64,000 nucleotides of DNA from the NCBI RefSeq assembly GCF_015864575.1, contig NZ_JADYWW010000001.1:248001-312000 (forward strand), written 5' to 3'. A program made the position numbers and the translations under genes. Origin of the DNA: Salinibacterium sp. SWN248 (GTDB taxonomy: Bacteria; Actinomycetota; Actinomycetes; Actinomycetales; Microbacteriaceae). The notes beneath the pieces are model-generated. The model did not search any database, had not been told where the DNA came from, and saw only the letters and a program-made list of their open reading frames with translations. Position 1 is the stretch's first letter. Every line of letters starts with the position of its first letter. Of this stretch, positions 46,439 to 55,537 are shown piece after piece.

Positions 46439-47443
46439 ATGTCTAGCTTCACCACTTCCCGACCACGCGCCCTCACCGCGGGTGCTGTTCTCGCAGTCTC
46501 TGCCCTCACCCTTGCCGGGTGCGCGGCGGCCACACCCGTTGAGGATGACGGCACGATCACCGTCGTTGCCTCCACGATCGTTTATGGCGACCTTGTCTCC
46601 ACTCTCGGCGGCGACGCTGTGACTATCACGAGCCTCATCGACAGCGCAGCCCAAGACCCCCACAGCTACGAAGCCTCAGCCCGCGACCAGCTCGCTGTCT
46701 CGGAGGCAGAACTTGTGATCGTCAACGGCGGTGGCTATGACCCCTTCGCCGAAGCACTCTACGAAGCGGCCGGTGAGGGTGCGATTCTCGTGACCGCGGT
46801 TGACGAGTCAGGCCTCCTCGAGGACGACGATCATGCTGACGATGACCATGCTGACGATGACCACGCCGCGGATGAGGCCGACGACCACACCACGGATGAC
46901 GGCCACGATCACATCGAAGGCTTCAACGAGCACGTCTGGTACAGCTTCCACGCCATGGAACACATCGCCGAGCACATCACCGAAGAGTTGATATCGCTCA
47001 GCCCCGACGATGCCGATCTGTTCAACACCAACCTGGACGGTTACCTCTCTGACCTTGAGGGTCTCGAGGCACAGGCCGACACGATCGCCGAGACCTCAGG
47101 CGACCGAGGTGCTGCTGTGACTGAGCCGGTAGCGGTCTACTTGCTTGAGGCTGTTGGGCTCCACAATGACACTCCGACCGACTTCACCGAGGCCATTGAA
47201 GAAGGATCTGATGTGCCCCCCTCGGCCCTTCTCGAAGTTCTCGCGCTCGTCGAGGACGATCACATCGCCCTGCTCGCGTACAACGATCAGACCTCAAGCC
47301 CTGAAACGGAGCGAGTGCGTCTGACTGCAGTGGAGGCGGGACTTCCGGTGGTGTCGTTCACTGAGACCCTGCCTGAGGGGTCAGACTATGTCGAATGGAT
47401 GTCGTCAAACCTCGATGCACTTGCGGTGGCACTTGCTCAATGA
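46439..47443 (+). CDS. znuA: Zinc ABC transporter substrate-binding lipoprotein ZnuA-like
   Basis: 334 residues; lipoprotein signal with lipobox LAGC (Cys23). Cluster A-I binding-protein fold, with the metal-binding DPHSYEAS motif near residue 67, HVWYSFHAMEHI near 165, and the DD/TSPE stretch near the C-terminus. A His/Asp-rich loop (about 125-165) repeats HADDD, coded by tandem 15-base copies at 46838-46852 and 46853-46867, as in other ZnuA proteins. First gene of znuA-znuC-znuB-zur. Confidence 0.92.
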   Translation: MSSFTTSRPRALTAGAVLAVSALTLAGCAAATPVEDDGTITVVASTIVYGDLVSTLGGDAVTITSLIDSAAQDPHSYEASARDQLAVSEAELVIVNGGGYDPFAEALYEAAGEGAILVTAVDESGLLEDDDHADDDHADDDHAADEADDHTTDDGHDHIEGFNEHVWYSFHAMEHIAEHITEELISLSPDDADLFNTNLDGYLSDLEGLEAQADTIAETSGDRGAAVTEPVAVYLLEAVGLHNDTPTDFTEAIEEGSDVPPSALLEVLALVEDDHIALLAYNDQTSSPETERVRLTAVEAGLPVVSFTETLPEGSDYVEWMSSNLDALAVALAQ

Positions 47444-47456
47444 GCACGGTGACCGC

Positions 47457-48281
47457 ATGACCGCCGCTGCAGCGCAGGACGCAGCAACAACACTCGTGCT
47501 GAGTATCCGTGATGGGGTGCTCGGCTTCGGGTCGCGCACGCTCTGGTCTGGCCTCAATCTCGATGTCGCACCCGGCGAGTTTGTGGCGGTGCTCGGCTCG
47601 AACGGTTCCGGTAAGTCGAGTTTGTTGAAGGCGATCCTGGGGCAGCAGAAGCTGGATTCAGGCACGATTTCTTTGAACGGGCATCCGCTTCACCGCGGAG
47701 ATCGTTGCATTGGCTACATTCCGCAGCAGAAACTTGCGGCGCCAGGCACTCCTCTGCGTGGTCGCGATCTCGTGACGCTCGGGGTGAACGGTCACCGTTT
47801 TGGGGTGCCAACGCTCCCCCACAGCGTCCGTGTTCGCGTGGATGAACTGATCGCGGACGTCGGCGCGACCGAGTATGCGGGTCAGCCCCTTGGTTCGCTG
47901 TCGGGCGGCGAGCAGCAACGGTTGCGGGTCGCACAGTCGCTGGCGGCCGACCCCGTGTTGTTGCTCTGCGACGAGCCTTTGTTGAGCCTTGACCTGCAGC
48001 ACCAGCGTGGTGTCTCTGAACTCATCGACCGTCGACGTCGCGAACACAACACTGCGGTCATTTTCGTGACGCACGATGTGAACCCGGTGCTCGGCATGGT
48101 CGACCGCATCCTGTATTTGGCTGGCGGAAAGTTCACGATTGGCACCCCGGACGAAGTGCTGCGCAGCGAAGTGCTTACTGAGCTCTATGGCACTCCCGTT
48201 GAAGTTGTGCGGGTGGGCGGCCGCGTGATTGTGGCCGGAATCCCCCAGGGCGATCACCACCACGAGGAGGAGATCGCGTGA
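47457..48281 (+). CDS. znuC: Zinc ABC transporter ATP-binding protein ZnuC-like
   Basis: 274 residues from ATG 47457 (14 bases after znuA); a longer frame overlaps znuA and is rejected. Walker A GSNGSGKSS near residue 43, signature LSGGEQQRL near 143, Walker B LLLCDEPLLSLD near 163, and the H-loop VTHDVNPV near 195. The His-rich C-terminus DHHHEEE is typical of zinc transporters. Overlaps znuB by 4 bases (GTGA). Confidence 0.93.
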   Translation: MTAAAAQDAATTLVLSIRDGVLGFGSRTLWSGLNLDVAPGEFVAVLGSNGSGKSSLLKAILGQQKLDSGTISLNGHPLHRGDRCIGYIPQQKLAAPGTPLRGRDLVTLGVNGHRFGVPTLPHSVRVRVDELIADVGATEYAGQPLGSLSGGEQQRLRVAQSLAADPVLLLCDEPLLSLDLQHQRGVSELIDRRRREHNTAVIFVTHDVNPVLGMVDRILYLAGGKFTIGTPDEVLRSEVLTELYGTPVEVVRVGGRVIVAGIPQGDHHHEEEIA

Positions 48282-49186
48282 CCTTCGCAGACTTCTGGAG
48301 CCAGGTCGTCAATTTCAGCGACTACGGCCAACTGCTCAACCTTGTGCGTTTCTCGCTCATTGCCGCGGCAGTGCTCGGTATCGCCGGTGGGCTCATTGGC
48401 GTTTTCGTCATGCAGCGCGACATGGCTTTTGCTGTGCACGGCATCAGCGAACTCTCGTTTGCGGGAGCAGCAGCAGCCTTGTTGTTTGGTGCCAATGTGG
48501 TGGCGGGTTCCATTGCCGGCTCGCTTGTAGCCGCCATTCTGATCGGGATGCTCGGGGCGAAGGCTCGCGATCGAAACTCGATTATTGGCGTGCTCATGCC
48601 GTTTGGGATGGGTTTGGGCATCCTGTTTCTGGCGCTCTACCCCGGACGCAGTGGAAACAAGTTTGGGCTCCTCACCGGCCAAATTATTTCGGTTGATAGC
48701 GAGCAACTTGGCTTGCTGATCGTGATCAGCGTTGTCGTGTTGGCCGCTCTGTTTGTTGTCTGGCGACCGCTTACGTTCGACAGCCTCGATCCTGAGGTCG
48801 CTGCGGCGCGCGGTGTTCCTTCGCGGTTGCTTTCGCTCGGGTTCATGGTGCTGCTCGGCCTGATGGTGGCCGTTGCGGTGCAGATCATTGGTGCGTTGCT
48901 CGTGATGGCGTTGCTTGTGACGCCGGCGGCGGCCGCCATGCAGGTCTCGTCGTCGCCGCGTCTGGTTCCGGTGCTCAGCATGATCTTCGGCTTTGTCTCG
49001 GCCACCGGCGGCGTTCTGTTGGCGATTGGCGGCTCGCTGCCGATTAGTCCGTACATCACGACGATTTCGTTCCTGATTTACCTGGTCTGCCGGGTGATAG
49101 GCGCGCGCCGTGCTCGTGGGGGTCGCCGCAGCGTGAGCCGCGCATCCGGAGCTGAACTGACCACAGCTACCCCGGCAGGGAAATAG
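48278..49186 (+). CDS. znuB: Zinc ABC transporter permease ZnuB-like
   Basis: 302 residues from GTG 48278 with eight or nine hydrophobic segments, ABC-3 family. The N-terminus has the GIAGGLIGVFVMQRDMAFAVHGISELSFAG region conserved in zinc/manganese permeases (given in part), and LGAKARDRNSIIGVLMPFGMG near 90. The C-terminal 30 residues are basic and cytoplasmic. Zur-family gene follows after 5 bases. Confidence 0.93.
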   Translation: MTFADFWSQVVNFSDYGQLLNLVRFSLIAAAVLGIAGGLIGVFVMQRDMAFAVHGISELSFAGAAAALLFGANVVAGSIAGSLVAAILIGMLGAKARDRNSIIGVLMPFGMGLGILFLALYPGRSGNKFGLLTGQIISVDSEQLGLLIVISVVVLAALFVVWRPLTFDSLDPEVAAARGVPSRLLSLGFMVLLGLMVAVAVQIIGALLVMALLVTPAAAAMQVSSSPRLVPVLSMIFGFVSATGGVLLAIGGSLPISPYITTISFLIYLVCRVIGARRARGGRRSVSRASGAELTTATPAGK

Positions 49187-49191
49187 TTAGA

Positions 49192-49584
49192 GTGGTGACT
49201 ATGAAGCGCAATACGTGGCAGCGAGAAGCGGTGCGGGATGCTCTGACTCAGTCAGAGGGTTTCGTGAGCGCTCAATCGCTGCACGGTGCGCTGCGCGACG
49301 CCGGTAGCTCAATCGGCCTCGCCACTGTCTACCGCGCTTTGGCAGACCTTGCCGGAGCGGGCGACGCTGACTCGCTGCAACAAGACGGCGAAAGCCTCTT
49401 TCGGGCCTGCACGCCCGATTCGCACCACCACCATTTGATCTGCCGCGAGTGCGGAACAACCGTGGAAATCAAGGCGGATGCCGTCGAACAGTGGGCGAAA
49501 AGTGTGGCCGCGGAACACGGCTTTACCGATCCGCATCACATTGTTGACGTTTTCGGGTTGTGCCCAGCCTGCTCTAGCACGTAA
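49192..49584 (+). CDS. zur: Fur-family zinc-responsive repressor Zur
   Basis: 130 residues from GTG 49192. An N-terminal winged helix (residues 1-75, TVYRALADL recognition helix) and a C-terminal metal-binding dimer domain: His-rich DSHHHHL near 77-82 and structural zinc cysteines C84xxC87 and C124xxC127. Located at the end of the zinc importer genes, so it is assigned as Zur rather than Fur or PerR. Likely represses this operon. Confidence 0.9.
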   Translation: MVTMKRNTWQREAVRDALTQSEGFVSAQSLHGALRDAGSSIGLATVYRALADLAGAGDADSLQQDGESLFRACTPDSHHHHLICRECGTTVEIKADAVEQWAKSVAAEHGFTDPHHIVDVFGLCPACSST

Positions 49585-49599
49585 CATATACCGTTGATC

Positions 49600-49617
49600 G
49601 AGCGGTATCTTCCGCTC
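49600..49617. terminator. Hairpin after zur
   Basis: GAGCGG-TATCTT-CCGCTC, a six-base stem 15 bases beyond the zur stop. No U-tract follows, so termination is uncertain. Confidence 0.45.
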
Positions 49618-49745
49618 TCGCAGACACATCCCACCCTGATTGAATTCGTGCCAAAACGCGGGTTTGAGAAGAATGCAGTGTGTGTGCCGACAAGTGATCT
49701 TGGGTAAGGCTTTGTCCTTACGGTAACTAGAACAGGAGTATCACC

Positions 49746-49982
49746 ATGGCAGCAACCTGCCAAGTGACCGGCGCCATTCCCGGCTTCGGACACGCAATCT
49801 CGCACTCGCACCGTCGCACCAAGCGTCGTTTCGACCCGAACATCCAGAAGAAGACGTACTACGTACCGTCGCTTCGCCGCAACGTAACTCTTCAGCTGTC
49901 CGCAAAGGGCATCAAGGTAATTGACGCTCGTGGCATCGAATCCGTTGTCAAGGACCTCCTTGCACGTGGGGAGAAAATCTAA
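49746..49982 (+). CDS. rpmB: 50S ribosomal protein L28, cysteine-poor form
   Basis: 78 residues. Opens [15 protein letters not shown], with [16 protein letters not shown] following as in L28. Only one cysteine is present, so the zinc-ribbon CxxC is missing: this is the zinc-independent (C-minus) type. AGGAG lies about 9 bases upstream. Followed immediately by rpmG (TAATG overlap). Confidence 0.95.
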   Translation: MAATCQVTGAIPGFGHAISHSHRRTKRRFDPNIQKKTYYVPSLRRNVTLQLSAKGIKVIDARGIESVVKDLLARGEKI

Positions 49983-50149
49983 TGGCAAAGGCACAGGACG
50001 TACGTCCGATCATCAAGCTCCGTTCAACTGCTGGAACGGGCTACACCTATGTGACGCGCAAGAACCGTCGCAACAACCCCGACCGCCTCGTACTCAAGAA
50101 GTACGACCCGGTGGTTCGCAAGCACGTTGAATTCCGCGAGGAGCGCTAA
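49982..50149 (+). CDS. rpmG: 50S ribosomal protein L33, cysteine-free form
   Basis: 55 residues, [20 protein letters not shown] to VEFREER, matching L33 without any cysteine (the zinc-bound form has two CxxC pairs). Start ATG 49982 overlaps the rpmB stop codon. It is short and falls below the size of the other open frames in this region, but the reading frame, overlap and family match leave no doubt. Confidence 0.95.
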   Translation: MAKAQDVRPIIKLRSTAGTGYTYVTRKNRRNNPDRLVLKKYDPVVRKHVEFREER

Positions 50150-50151
50150 AC

Positions 50152-50457
50152 ATGGCTAAGAAGAGCAAGATTGCAAAGAACGAACAGCGCAAAGTTATCG
50201 TTGCGCGTTACGCCGAGCGTCGTCTCGAGCTGAAGAAGGCTCTCGTCGACCCCGCCGGAACTGACGAGTCACGCGAGGCTGCACGCCTCGGACTTCAGAA
50301 GCTCCCCCGCGATGCTTCGCCGATCCGCGTACGCGGTCGCGACGCCATTGACGGACGTCCCCGTGGATACCTCAAGCAGTTCGGTGTTTCCCGTGTTCGC
50401 TTCCGTGAAATGGCTCACCGGGGCGAGTTGCCCGGAATTACCAAGTCAAGCTGGTAG
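50152..50457 (+). CDS. rpsN: 30S ribosomal protein S14, long cysteine-free form
   Basis: 101 residues, the long class of S14 without the zinc-binding CxxC of the short form (61 residues). Core motifs [30 protein letters not shown] near 57-86 (given in part) and the C-terminus LPGITKSSW are intact. Two bases after rpmG. Together with L28 and L33 it forms the rpmB-rpmG-rpsN group, often a second set under Zur control in actinobacteria, but in this family possibly the main copies. Confidence 0.95.
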   Translation: MAKKSKIAKNEQRKVIVARYAERRLELKKALVDPAGTDESREAARLGLQKLPRDASPIRVRGRDAIDGRPRGYLKQFGVSRVRFREMAHRGELPGITKSSW

Positions 50458-50529
50458 ATTCCAAGCGGTTCCGACGTTTTCTAACGTTTCGGAACAACTA
50501 ACTGCACTACGTCCGAGGAGGACCACCTT

Positions 50530-50820
50530 ATGGCTGACAAGTCGCTAAACCGTACTGAATTCGTAGCGGCGGTTGCCGCAGAGTCTGGCCAGAGCCAGGC
50601 TGCCGTTTCCGGCGTCGTTGACGCATTCTTCTCCGTACTCTCGAAGTCGGTCGGCGAAGGAACCAAGGTTTCGATCCCCGGATGGATGGCTGCAGAGCGT
50701 ACCTTCCGCGAGGCTCGCACCGGCCGTAACCCGCAGACGGGTGAAGCTATCGAGATCAAGGCCAGCCACGGCGTAAAGCTCAGCGCAGGCAGCAAGCTCA
50801 AGGCAGCAGCCAAGGGCTAA
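50530..50820 (+). CDS. Histone-like DNA-binding protein HU
   Basis: 96 residues, a nucleoid-compacting DNA-bending protein. The HU fold is clear (LNRTEFVAAVAAESGQSQAAV, then FFSVLSKSVGEGTKVSIPG and the beta-arm region RTGRNPQTGEAIEIKAS). It lacks the long Lys-rich C-terminal tail of mycobacterial HupB. GGAGGACC lies before the ATG. A strong terminator follows. Confidence 0.95.
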   Translation: MADKSLNRTEFVAAVAAESGQSQAAVSGVVDAFFSVLSKSVGEGTKVSIPGWMAAERTFREARTGRNPQTGEAIEIKASHGVKLSAGSKLKAAAKG

Positions 50821-50832
50821 GTAACAACTTTA

Positions 50833-50866
50833 AAAGGGCGACATCCTTCGGGATGTCGCCCTTTTT
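50833..50866 (+). terminator. Rho-independent terminator after the HU gene
   Basis: Perfect 14-base stem AAAGGGCGACATCC / GGATGTCGCCCTTT closed by a stable TTCG tetraloop and followed by TTT. Classic intrinsic terminator 12 bases after the HU stop. Confidence 0.95.
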
Positions 50867-50937
50867 GCGTTCCCGCCTACTCTCAGGCGAGTTCGGCGTC
50901 GGGCTAACTCCCGTTTAACCGCGAGTACTCTTGAGGG

Positions 50938-52899
50938 GTGCTAAGAATCAGCCGGATCGCCGGACCCGCCCTGCTGATCCTTGTGGCAGCAATCGCGGCT
51001 ATCGTCGGTCTCCAGTTCGGCGGCGGCGCTGCGGTTCCCATCCTTCTTGACCCCGGTGCTGTTGTGCGCTGGGGATTGCCGATCGCCAAACTCTTCGTCA
51101 ACCTCGGGCTTGCGGCAACCATCGGCGGGCTCATGATCGCCGTCTTCGCGATGAGCCCCAAGCGCGACGAATTCGCCATCACCCTCGACTTTGCCGCCGC
51201 TGGCGCCGCTGTGTGGGCTGTGGCATCCGCTATTACGGGGTTTTTCACGTTTTTGGCGGTGCGCAACCAGCCCATTGACCTCTCCAGCGCCTTTGGTGAC
51301 GTTCTCGCAAGTTTTCTGACCTCTACCGAACTGGGTCAGGCGTGGCTTGCCACGGTGCTCATAGCGGCCGTTGTGACCGTTTTGTGCTTCGCGGTGCGCA
51401 ATATGAGCGCGTTGGTATTCGTGCTTGTGCTCTCCGTTGCAGGACTCATCCCCATGGCGCTGCAGGGCCACAGCGGCGGAACCGCCGACCACGATGCCGC
51501 CACGAGCGCCATCTTCTTGCACCTGATCTTCGCCGCACTCTGGCTCGGTGGACTGCTCGCGATTGCGATCGCCCGCCCCACCCTCACTAAAGATCGACTG
51601 AGTCTCGTGCTGCGACGCTACTCATCGGTGGCGCTCGTGAGCTTCATCGTGGTGGCCGCCTCCGGCTATGTGAGTGCAGAAATTCGGGTCGAGAACCTGA
51701 CGAACCTGCTGTCGCCCTACGGAATCCTCGTTCTCGTTAAAGTTTTTGCTCTGATCGTGTTGGGCCTCTTCGGCGCTGTGTATCGCAATTATGCGATCGG
51801 CCGGCTCGAAGCCAGCCCCCGCAAGAAGCGCGGATGGTTCTGGTGGATTGTTACCGCCGAGCTGGCCTTCATGGGGCTCGCTTCTGGCGCGGCCGCCGCT
51901 CTCGCGGCGACACCCACGCCGGTTCCGGAGATCGTGGCAGCTGACCTGCCGGACTCCTCCTCCGCGGCTTACCTCACCGGCTCCCCGCTGCCCCCGACCG
52001 TGACCGCAAGCAACCTGTTCACCCTGTGGAGCTTCGACCTCATCTGGGTGCTGATCTGCGCGTTCGCGATCTTCTTCTACCTTGCCGGCGTCTGGAGACT
52101 TCACAAGCGAGGAGACTCCTGGCCGATCTACCGCACCGTGTTCTGGGTGTTAGGAATGCTGCTGCTGTTCTACATCACCAACGGTGGTGTCAACGTGTAC
52201 GAGGGCTACCTGTTCTCGATGCACATGCTCGGACACATGACCCTCGGCATGATGATCCCGGTGCTGCTCGTGCCCGGTGCTCCCGTGACGCTGGCAATGC
52301 GCGCGATTACCAAACGCACTGACGGCAGTCGCGGTGCGCGTGAATGGATTCTCAGGATCGTGCACTCGCGGTACATGGCCGCGATCGGGCATCCGGTAGT
52401 TGCGGCACTTATCTTCGTCGTCTCGCTGTGGGTTTTCTACTACACACCGCTGTTCCGTTGGGCTTCCACCGACCACGTCGGGCACGAGTGGATGATCATC
52501 CACTTCTTGGCCTCTGGCTACTTGTTCGTGCAGTCACTCATCGGTATAGACCCGTCGCCGCACCGCACCGCGTTCCCGATTCGCTTGCTCATTTTGCTCG
52601 CCACAATGGCGTTCCATGCCTTCTTCGGCTTGGGCCTCATGACCGGCACCGGGCTGCTGCTGGCTGACTGGTACGGCGCAATGGGCTGGGACAACGGGGT
52701 GACGGCGCTCGAGGACCAACGCATCGGTGGCGGCATCGCCTGGAGTGTTGGCGAGATCCCCACGATCGCGCTCGCCATCTCCGTGGCGATCATGTGGTCA
52801 CGCAGCGACCGCCGGGCCTCCGTGCGCTACGACCGCAAGGCCGACCGCGACGGAGATGCAGAGCTGGATGCCTACAACGAGATGCTCGCTAAGCGCTAA
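50938..52899 (+). CDS. Copper/cytochrome-oxidase assembly membrane protein (CopD plus CtaG domains)
   Basis: 653 residues from GTG 50938 with 13 to 15 transmembrane helices. The first half (about 1-330) resembles CopD copper importers; the second (about 360-620) resembles the caa3-type CtaG assembly factor, with conserved histidines in MHMLGHMTLGM (near 440), TDHVGHEWMIIHF near 520 and AFHAFFGLGLM near 560. Fusions like this are common in actinobacteria and probably deliver copper to cytochrome c oxidase. A hydrophilic tail DRDGDAELDAYNEMLAKR ends the protein. Confidence 0.88.
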   Translation: MLRISRIAGPALLILVAAIAAIVGLQFGGGAAVPILLDPGAVVRWGLPIAKLFVNLGLAATIGGLMIAVFAMSPKRDEFAITLDFAAAGAAVWAVASAITGFFTFLAVRNQPIDLSSAFGDVLASFLTSTELGQAWLATVLIAAVVTVLCFAVRNMSALVFVLVLSVAGLIPMALQGHSGGTADHDAATSAIFLHLIFAALWLGGLLAIAIARPTLTKDRLSLVLRRYSSVALVSFIVVAASGYVSAEIRVENLTNLLSPYGILVLVKVFALIVLGLFGAVYRNYAIGRLEASPRKKRGWFWWIVTAELAFMGLASGAAAALAATPTPVPEIVAADLPDSSSAAYLTGSPLPPTVTASNLFTLWSFDLIWVLICAFAIFFYLAGVWRLHKRGDSWPIYRTVFWVLGMLLLFYITNGGVNVYEGYLFSMHMLGHMTLGMMIPVLLVPGAPVTLAMRAITKRTDGSRGAREWILRIVHSRYMAAIGHPVVAALIFVVSLWVFYYTPLFRWASTDHVGHEWMIIHFLASGYLFVQSLIGIDPSPHRTAFPIRLLILLATMAFHAFFGLGLMTGTGLLLADWYGAMGWDNGVTALEDQRIGGGIAWSVGEIPTIALAISVAIMWSRSDRRASVRYDRKADRDGDAELDAYNEMLAKR

Positions 52900-52907
52900 G
52901 CGCTAAG
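52887..52907. repeat. Three tandem CGCTAAG copies across a stop codon
   Basis: Perfect triplicate of CGCTAAG spanning the stop codon (52897-52899) of the CopD/CtaG gene. Because the unit is seven bases long, the three TAA triplets fall in three different reading frames. Confidence 0.9.
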
Positions 52908-52916
52908 CCTGCCCGG

Positions 52917-54350
52917 CTAGGAGCGCGAGTGGAGTGCGTGTTCCGCTATGTAGGCGCGCAATTCGTTCGGATCCGCGGGCATATCGATCTGGTGCTGCGG
53001 AAGGTCGAGCATCTCGCGGTAGGCCTCGTCGGTGGCGGGAATGCGGCCGAGCGCTTCGGCGATAACGTCGGGGAACTTGGCCGGCTTTGCCGTTTCCAAG
53101 ACCAGCATCGGAACACCGGGCTCGATGTGGGCATGGGCGACAGTGACACCGTCGGCGGTGTGCGGATCGAGAAGCACCTGGGTGCTCTCGAAGACTGACC
53201 GGATGGTGTTGACGCGATCCTGGTGGGTGCTCGTGCCGCTGACGATTCCGAACTCTTCCAGGAAGCGTGGCTGCTCTGACGTGAGGTCTACGAAACCGTC
53301 GTTGCTGAGTTGCTGCCAGAGGCCACGGAGGCGTTCCGCATCGCTGCCGAGAAGGTCGAAGAGAAAACGCTCGAGGTTGGATGCTTTAGAGACGTCCATG
53401 GACGGGCTCGAGGTGGCGAGCGTATTTGCTGCGTTACGAGGGCGGTAGATACCCGTCCTGAAGAACTCGTCGAGGACATTGTTCTCGTTTGTCGCTACGA
53501 CGAGCTTTCGAATGGGCAGACCCATCGTTCGCGCGTAGTGACCCGAAAGTACGTTGCCGAAATTGCCGGACGGTACCGAAAAAGAGACCTCAAAGTCTGC
53601 CCGGTCGTGCACGTCGACGGCATCGGTCACGCGCAGCCACGACCAGAAGTAGTAGACGATCTGTGCCGAGATTCGCCCAAAGTTGATGGAGTTCATCGCG
53701 CCCAAATTGTGCGCCTGCTTGAAGGCCGCATCACTCGAGAGTTCTTTGACGAGCTCTTGGCAATCGTCAAAAACACCGTCGACCACGAGGTTGTGGATGT
53801 TCGGCTCCTGCAGCGAATACATCTGCGCCCGCTGAAACTCACTCATGCGGCCGCGGGGCGACAGCATGAAGGCGCTGAGTCGTTCCCTGCCGCGGATCGC
53901 GTACTCGGCGGCTGAACCGGTGTCACCGGAGGTGGCGCCCAGAATGTTGAGCACGCCGTCAGATTTCGCGAGAGCGAAATCCAGTGCTTCGCCAAGAAAC
54001 TGCATGGCGATGTCTTTGAAGGCAAGCGTCGGGCCTTCGGACAAACCGACAAGCGTAAGACCGTTGCCGAGATCGCTGACGGGAACAATCTCACTCGTAG
54101 AAAACTTGGCCGGGTCGTACGCTGCGCGGCAAATGCGCGCGAGGTCGTCTTCTGAAATGTCGTTAGCGAACAGTGAGATGACCGCCGTCGCGAGTTCGGC
54201 AAAGTTCAGATCGCGCCACGACTCGAGCAGGGCTGAATCGACCTGCGGGAGTGGCCCGGGGACCGCCAGCCCACCGTCGCTCGCGAGTCCTTCGAGGATG
54301 ACATCGGTGTACGAGCCGAGGGCGTGGCCTCGCGTAGAGGTGTACTGCAA
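52917..54350 (-). CDS. thrC: Threonine synthase
   Basis: Converts O-phosphohomoserine to threonine with PLP. 477 residues; PLP lysine Lys112 in LAFKDIAMQF, and the family's VNSINFGRISAQ-type motif NSINFGR near 230. The N-terminus QYTSTRGHALGSY is diagnostic. The start is TTG 54350, with GGTAGGA before it. This is the long (class II-like) threonine synthase. It stands alone here, away from hom-thrB, in contrast to many actinobacteria. Confidence 0.93.
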   Translation of the reverse strand: MQYTSTRGHALGSYTDVILEGLASDGGLAVPGPLPQVDSALLESWRDLNFAELATAVISLFANDISEDDLARICRAAYDPAKFSTSEIVPVSDLGNGLTLVGLSEGPTLAFKDIAMQFLGEALDFALAKSDGVLNILGATSGDTGSAAEYAIRGRERLSAFMLSPRGRMSEFQRAQMYSLQEPNIHNLVVDGVFDDCQELVKELSSDAAFKQAHNLGAMNSINFGRISAQIVYYFWSWLRVTDAVDVHDRADFEVSFSVPSGNFGNVLSGHYARTMGLPIRKLVVATNENNVLDEFFRTGIYRPRNAANTLATSSPSMDVSKASNLERFLFDLLGSDAERLRGLWQQLSNDGFVDLTSEQPRFLEEFGIVSGTSTHQDRVNTIRSVFESTQVLLDPHTADGVTVAHAHIEPGVPMLVLETAKPAKFPDVIAEALGRIPATDEAYREMLDLPQHQIDMPADPNELRAYIAEHALHSRS

Positions 54351-54401
54351 TCGGTCCTACCTTTCGTGACGCTGAGGCATCAGTTTATCGGCTGGGGAAG
54401 A

Positions 54402-55442
54402 CTAGTACTGCGGTGTGATGAGCAACTGGTCGTCCGGCAAGAAGGTAACGAGGTAACTCGCGGTGAAATCAACGTCTTCATCGAAGCTGGAAACAGAGCC
54501 ATCGAAAATGGAGCGGACATCGACCTTGAGGTGCGCTGCGGCATCCGTCTCCGGCATGAGCCAGCTTCCCGTCTCTGCACCGGGCACGAGCGAAACCTCG
54601 GGGTAGCTCGCCAGACTCCACTCCGGAGTAGTGACGATGCGGTTGGCCATGGGCTGGCCAAATGGACAGCCGGTCGGCAGCAGCACAACCTGGGTGGCGC
54701 ACTCATCGAGGTAGTCGTTCACCTCGCGTTGCACCTGGGAAATCATGGTCTGGTTTGCGACGGCATCAAGCCGCGCCCGGATAGTGCCGCCGGGGTCGGT
54801 GGCAGCCACGACGATTGGCTCGGCGGTGAGGAACGTGGATGAATGGCTGAGCTCGAAACTGCTGGGCGCCAACACTACGTAGGGCGCAGGAGTGTCTTGG
54901 GCGGGCGTGACAAATTCGGAGCCGTTGGCGGTGAACTCTTGAGTGTTCGAGACGGTGAGGCGCACGATCGTGAGGGGCGCGGTGACGAACTTCCAATCGG
55001 CGAACACACCGAAACGGGTGCCGTCGCGTTCCACCGTGAACGTGGTGTGAGAAGTCTCGCCATCGAGTTCGAACACGAAGGTGACGGTTTCGGAACCGTC
55101 GTCGTTGATCTCCCGCGAGACCAGCGCAACATCCTCAATCGTGCTGAGTGCTGAGGGCCGCAACAGATCGTGCGAGCCCGCAAGCAGCATCGAACCAGCG
55201 CCGGTCGTGTCAATGGGCGTCGCGCCCGAGCCATCGTCGGACGAAGCCCCATGGTCTTCGGCCAGTTCGATGTCAGCAATCTGCAGAGCGGATGCCATGT
55301 CGTGGCGAGCGAGGGCGCCAAGATAACTGCGCACAAAGCCGCTCGCGCTGAACAGGGTTGCGTTCACAATGAGGACAGTCGTGATGAAGGCGACAACGAT
55401 CAGCCCAAACACGATTGACCAGGTAACAAGCTCGCGACGCAT
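54402..55442 (-). CDS. Membrane-anchored extracellular protein of unknown function
   Basis: 346 residues with an N-terminal membrane anchor (WSIVFGLIVVAFITTVLIV, residues 8-26) and the rest outside the cell. The ectodomain is rich in beta-strand-like segments and short of Lys; two cysteines (in DECATQ and PTGCPFG, about 10 apart) may form a disulfide. No family recognised. It lies 51 bases from thrC and divergent from the helicase gene. Codon use looks like that of the neighbours. Confidence 0.7.
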   Translation of the reverse strand: MRRELVTWSIVFGLIVVAFITTVLIVNATLFSASGFVRSYLGALARHDMASALQIADIELAEDHGASSDDGSGATPIDTTGAGSMLLAGSHDLLRPSALSTIEDVALVSREINDDGSETVTFVFELDGETSHTTFTVERDGTRFGVFADWKFVTAPLTIVRLTVSNTQEFTANGSEFVTPAQDTPAPYVVLAPSSFELSHSSTFLTAEPIVVAATDPGGTIRARLDAVANQTMISQVQREVNDYLDECATQVVLLPTGCPFGQPMANRIVTTPEWSLASYPEVSLVPGAETGSWLMPETDAAAHLKVDVRSIFDGSVSSFDEDVDFTASYLVTFLPDDQLLITPQY

Positions 55443-55537
55443 TCACACATCCTAAACCGCTGAGGCGTGCCGGAGATGAACCACAGATTGTGGCGCGCGG
55501 GCACGTGACCGGCAAGGCGCGGCATTAGGGTGATTGG

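Noticed and set aside
46831-46870. Tandem 15-base repeats as a separate repeat element
   Set aside because: They encode the His/Asp-rich metal loop of ZnuA and are explained by it.
49585-49745. Zur box upstream of rpmB
   Set aside because: No palindrome resembling the actinobacterial Zur consensus was found in the gap, so Zur control of the ribosomal genes is not claimed.
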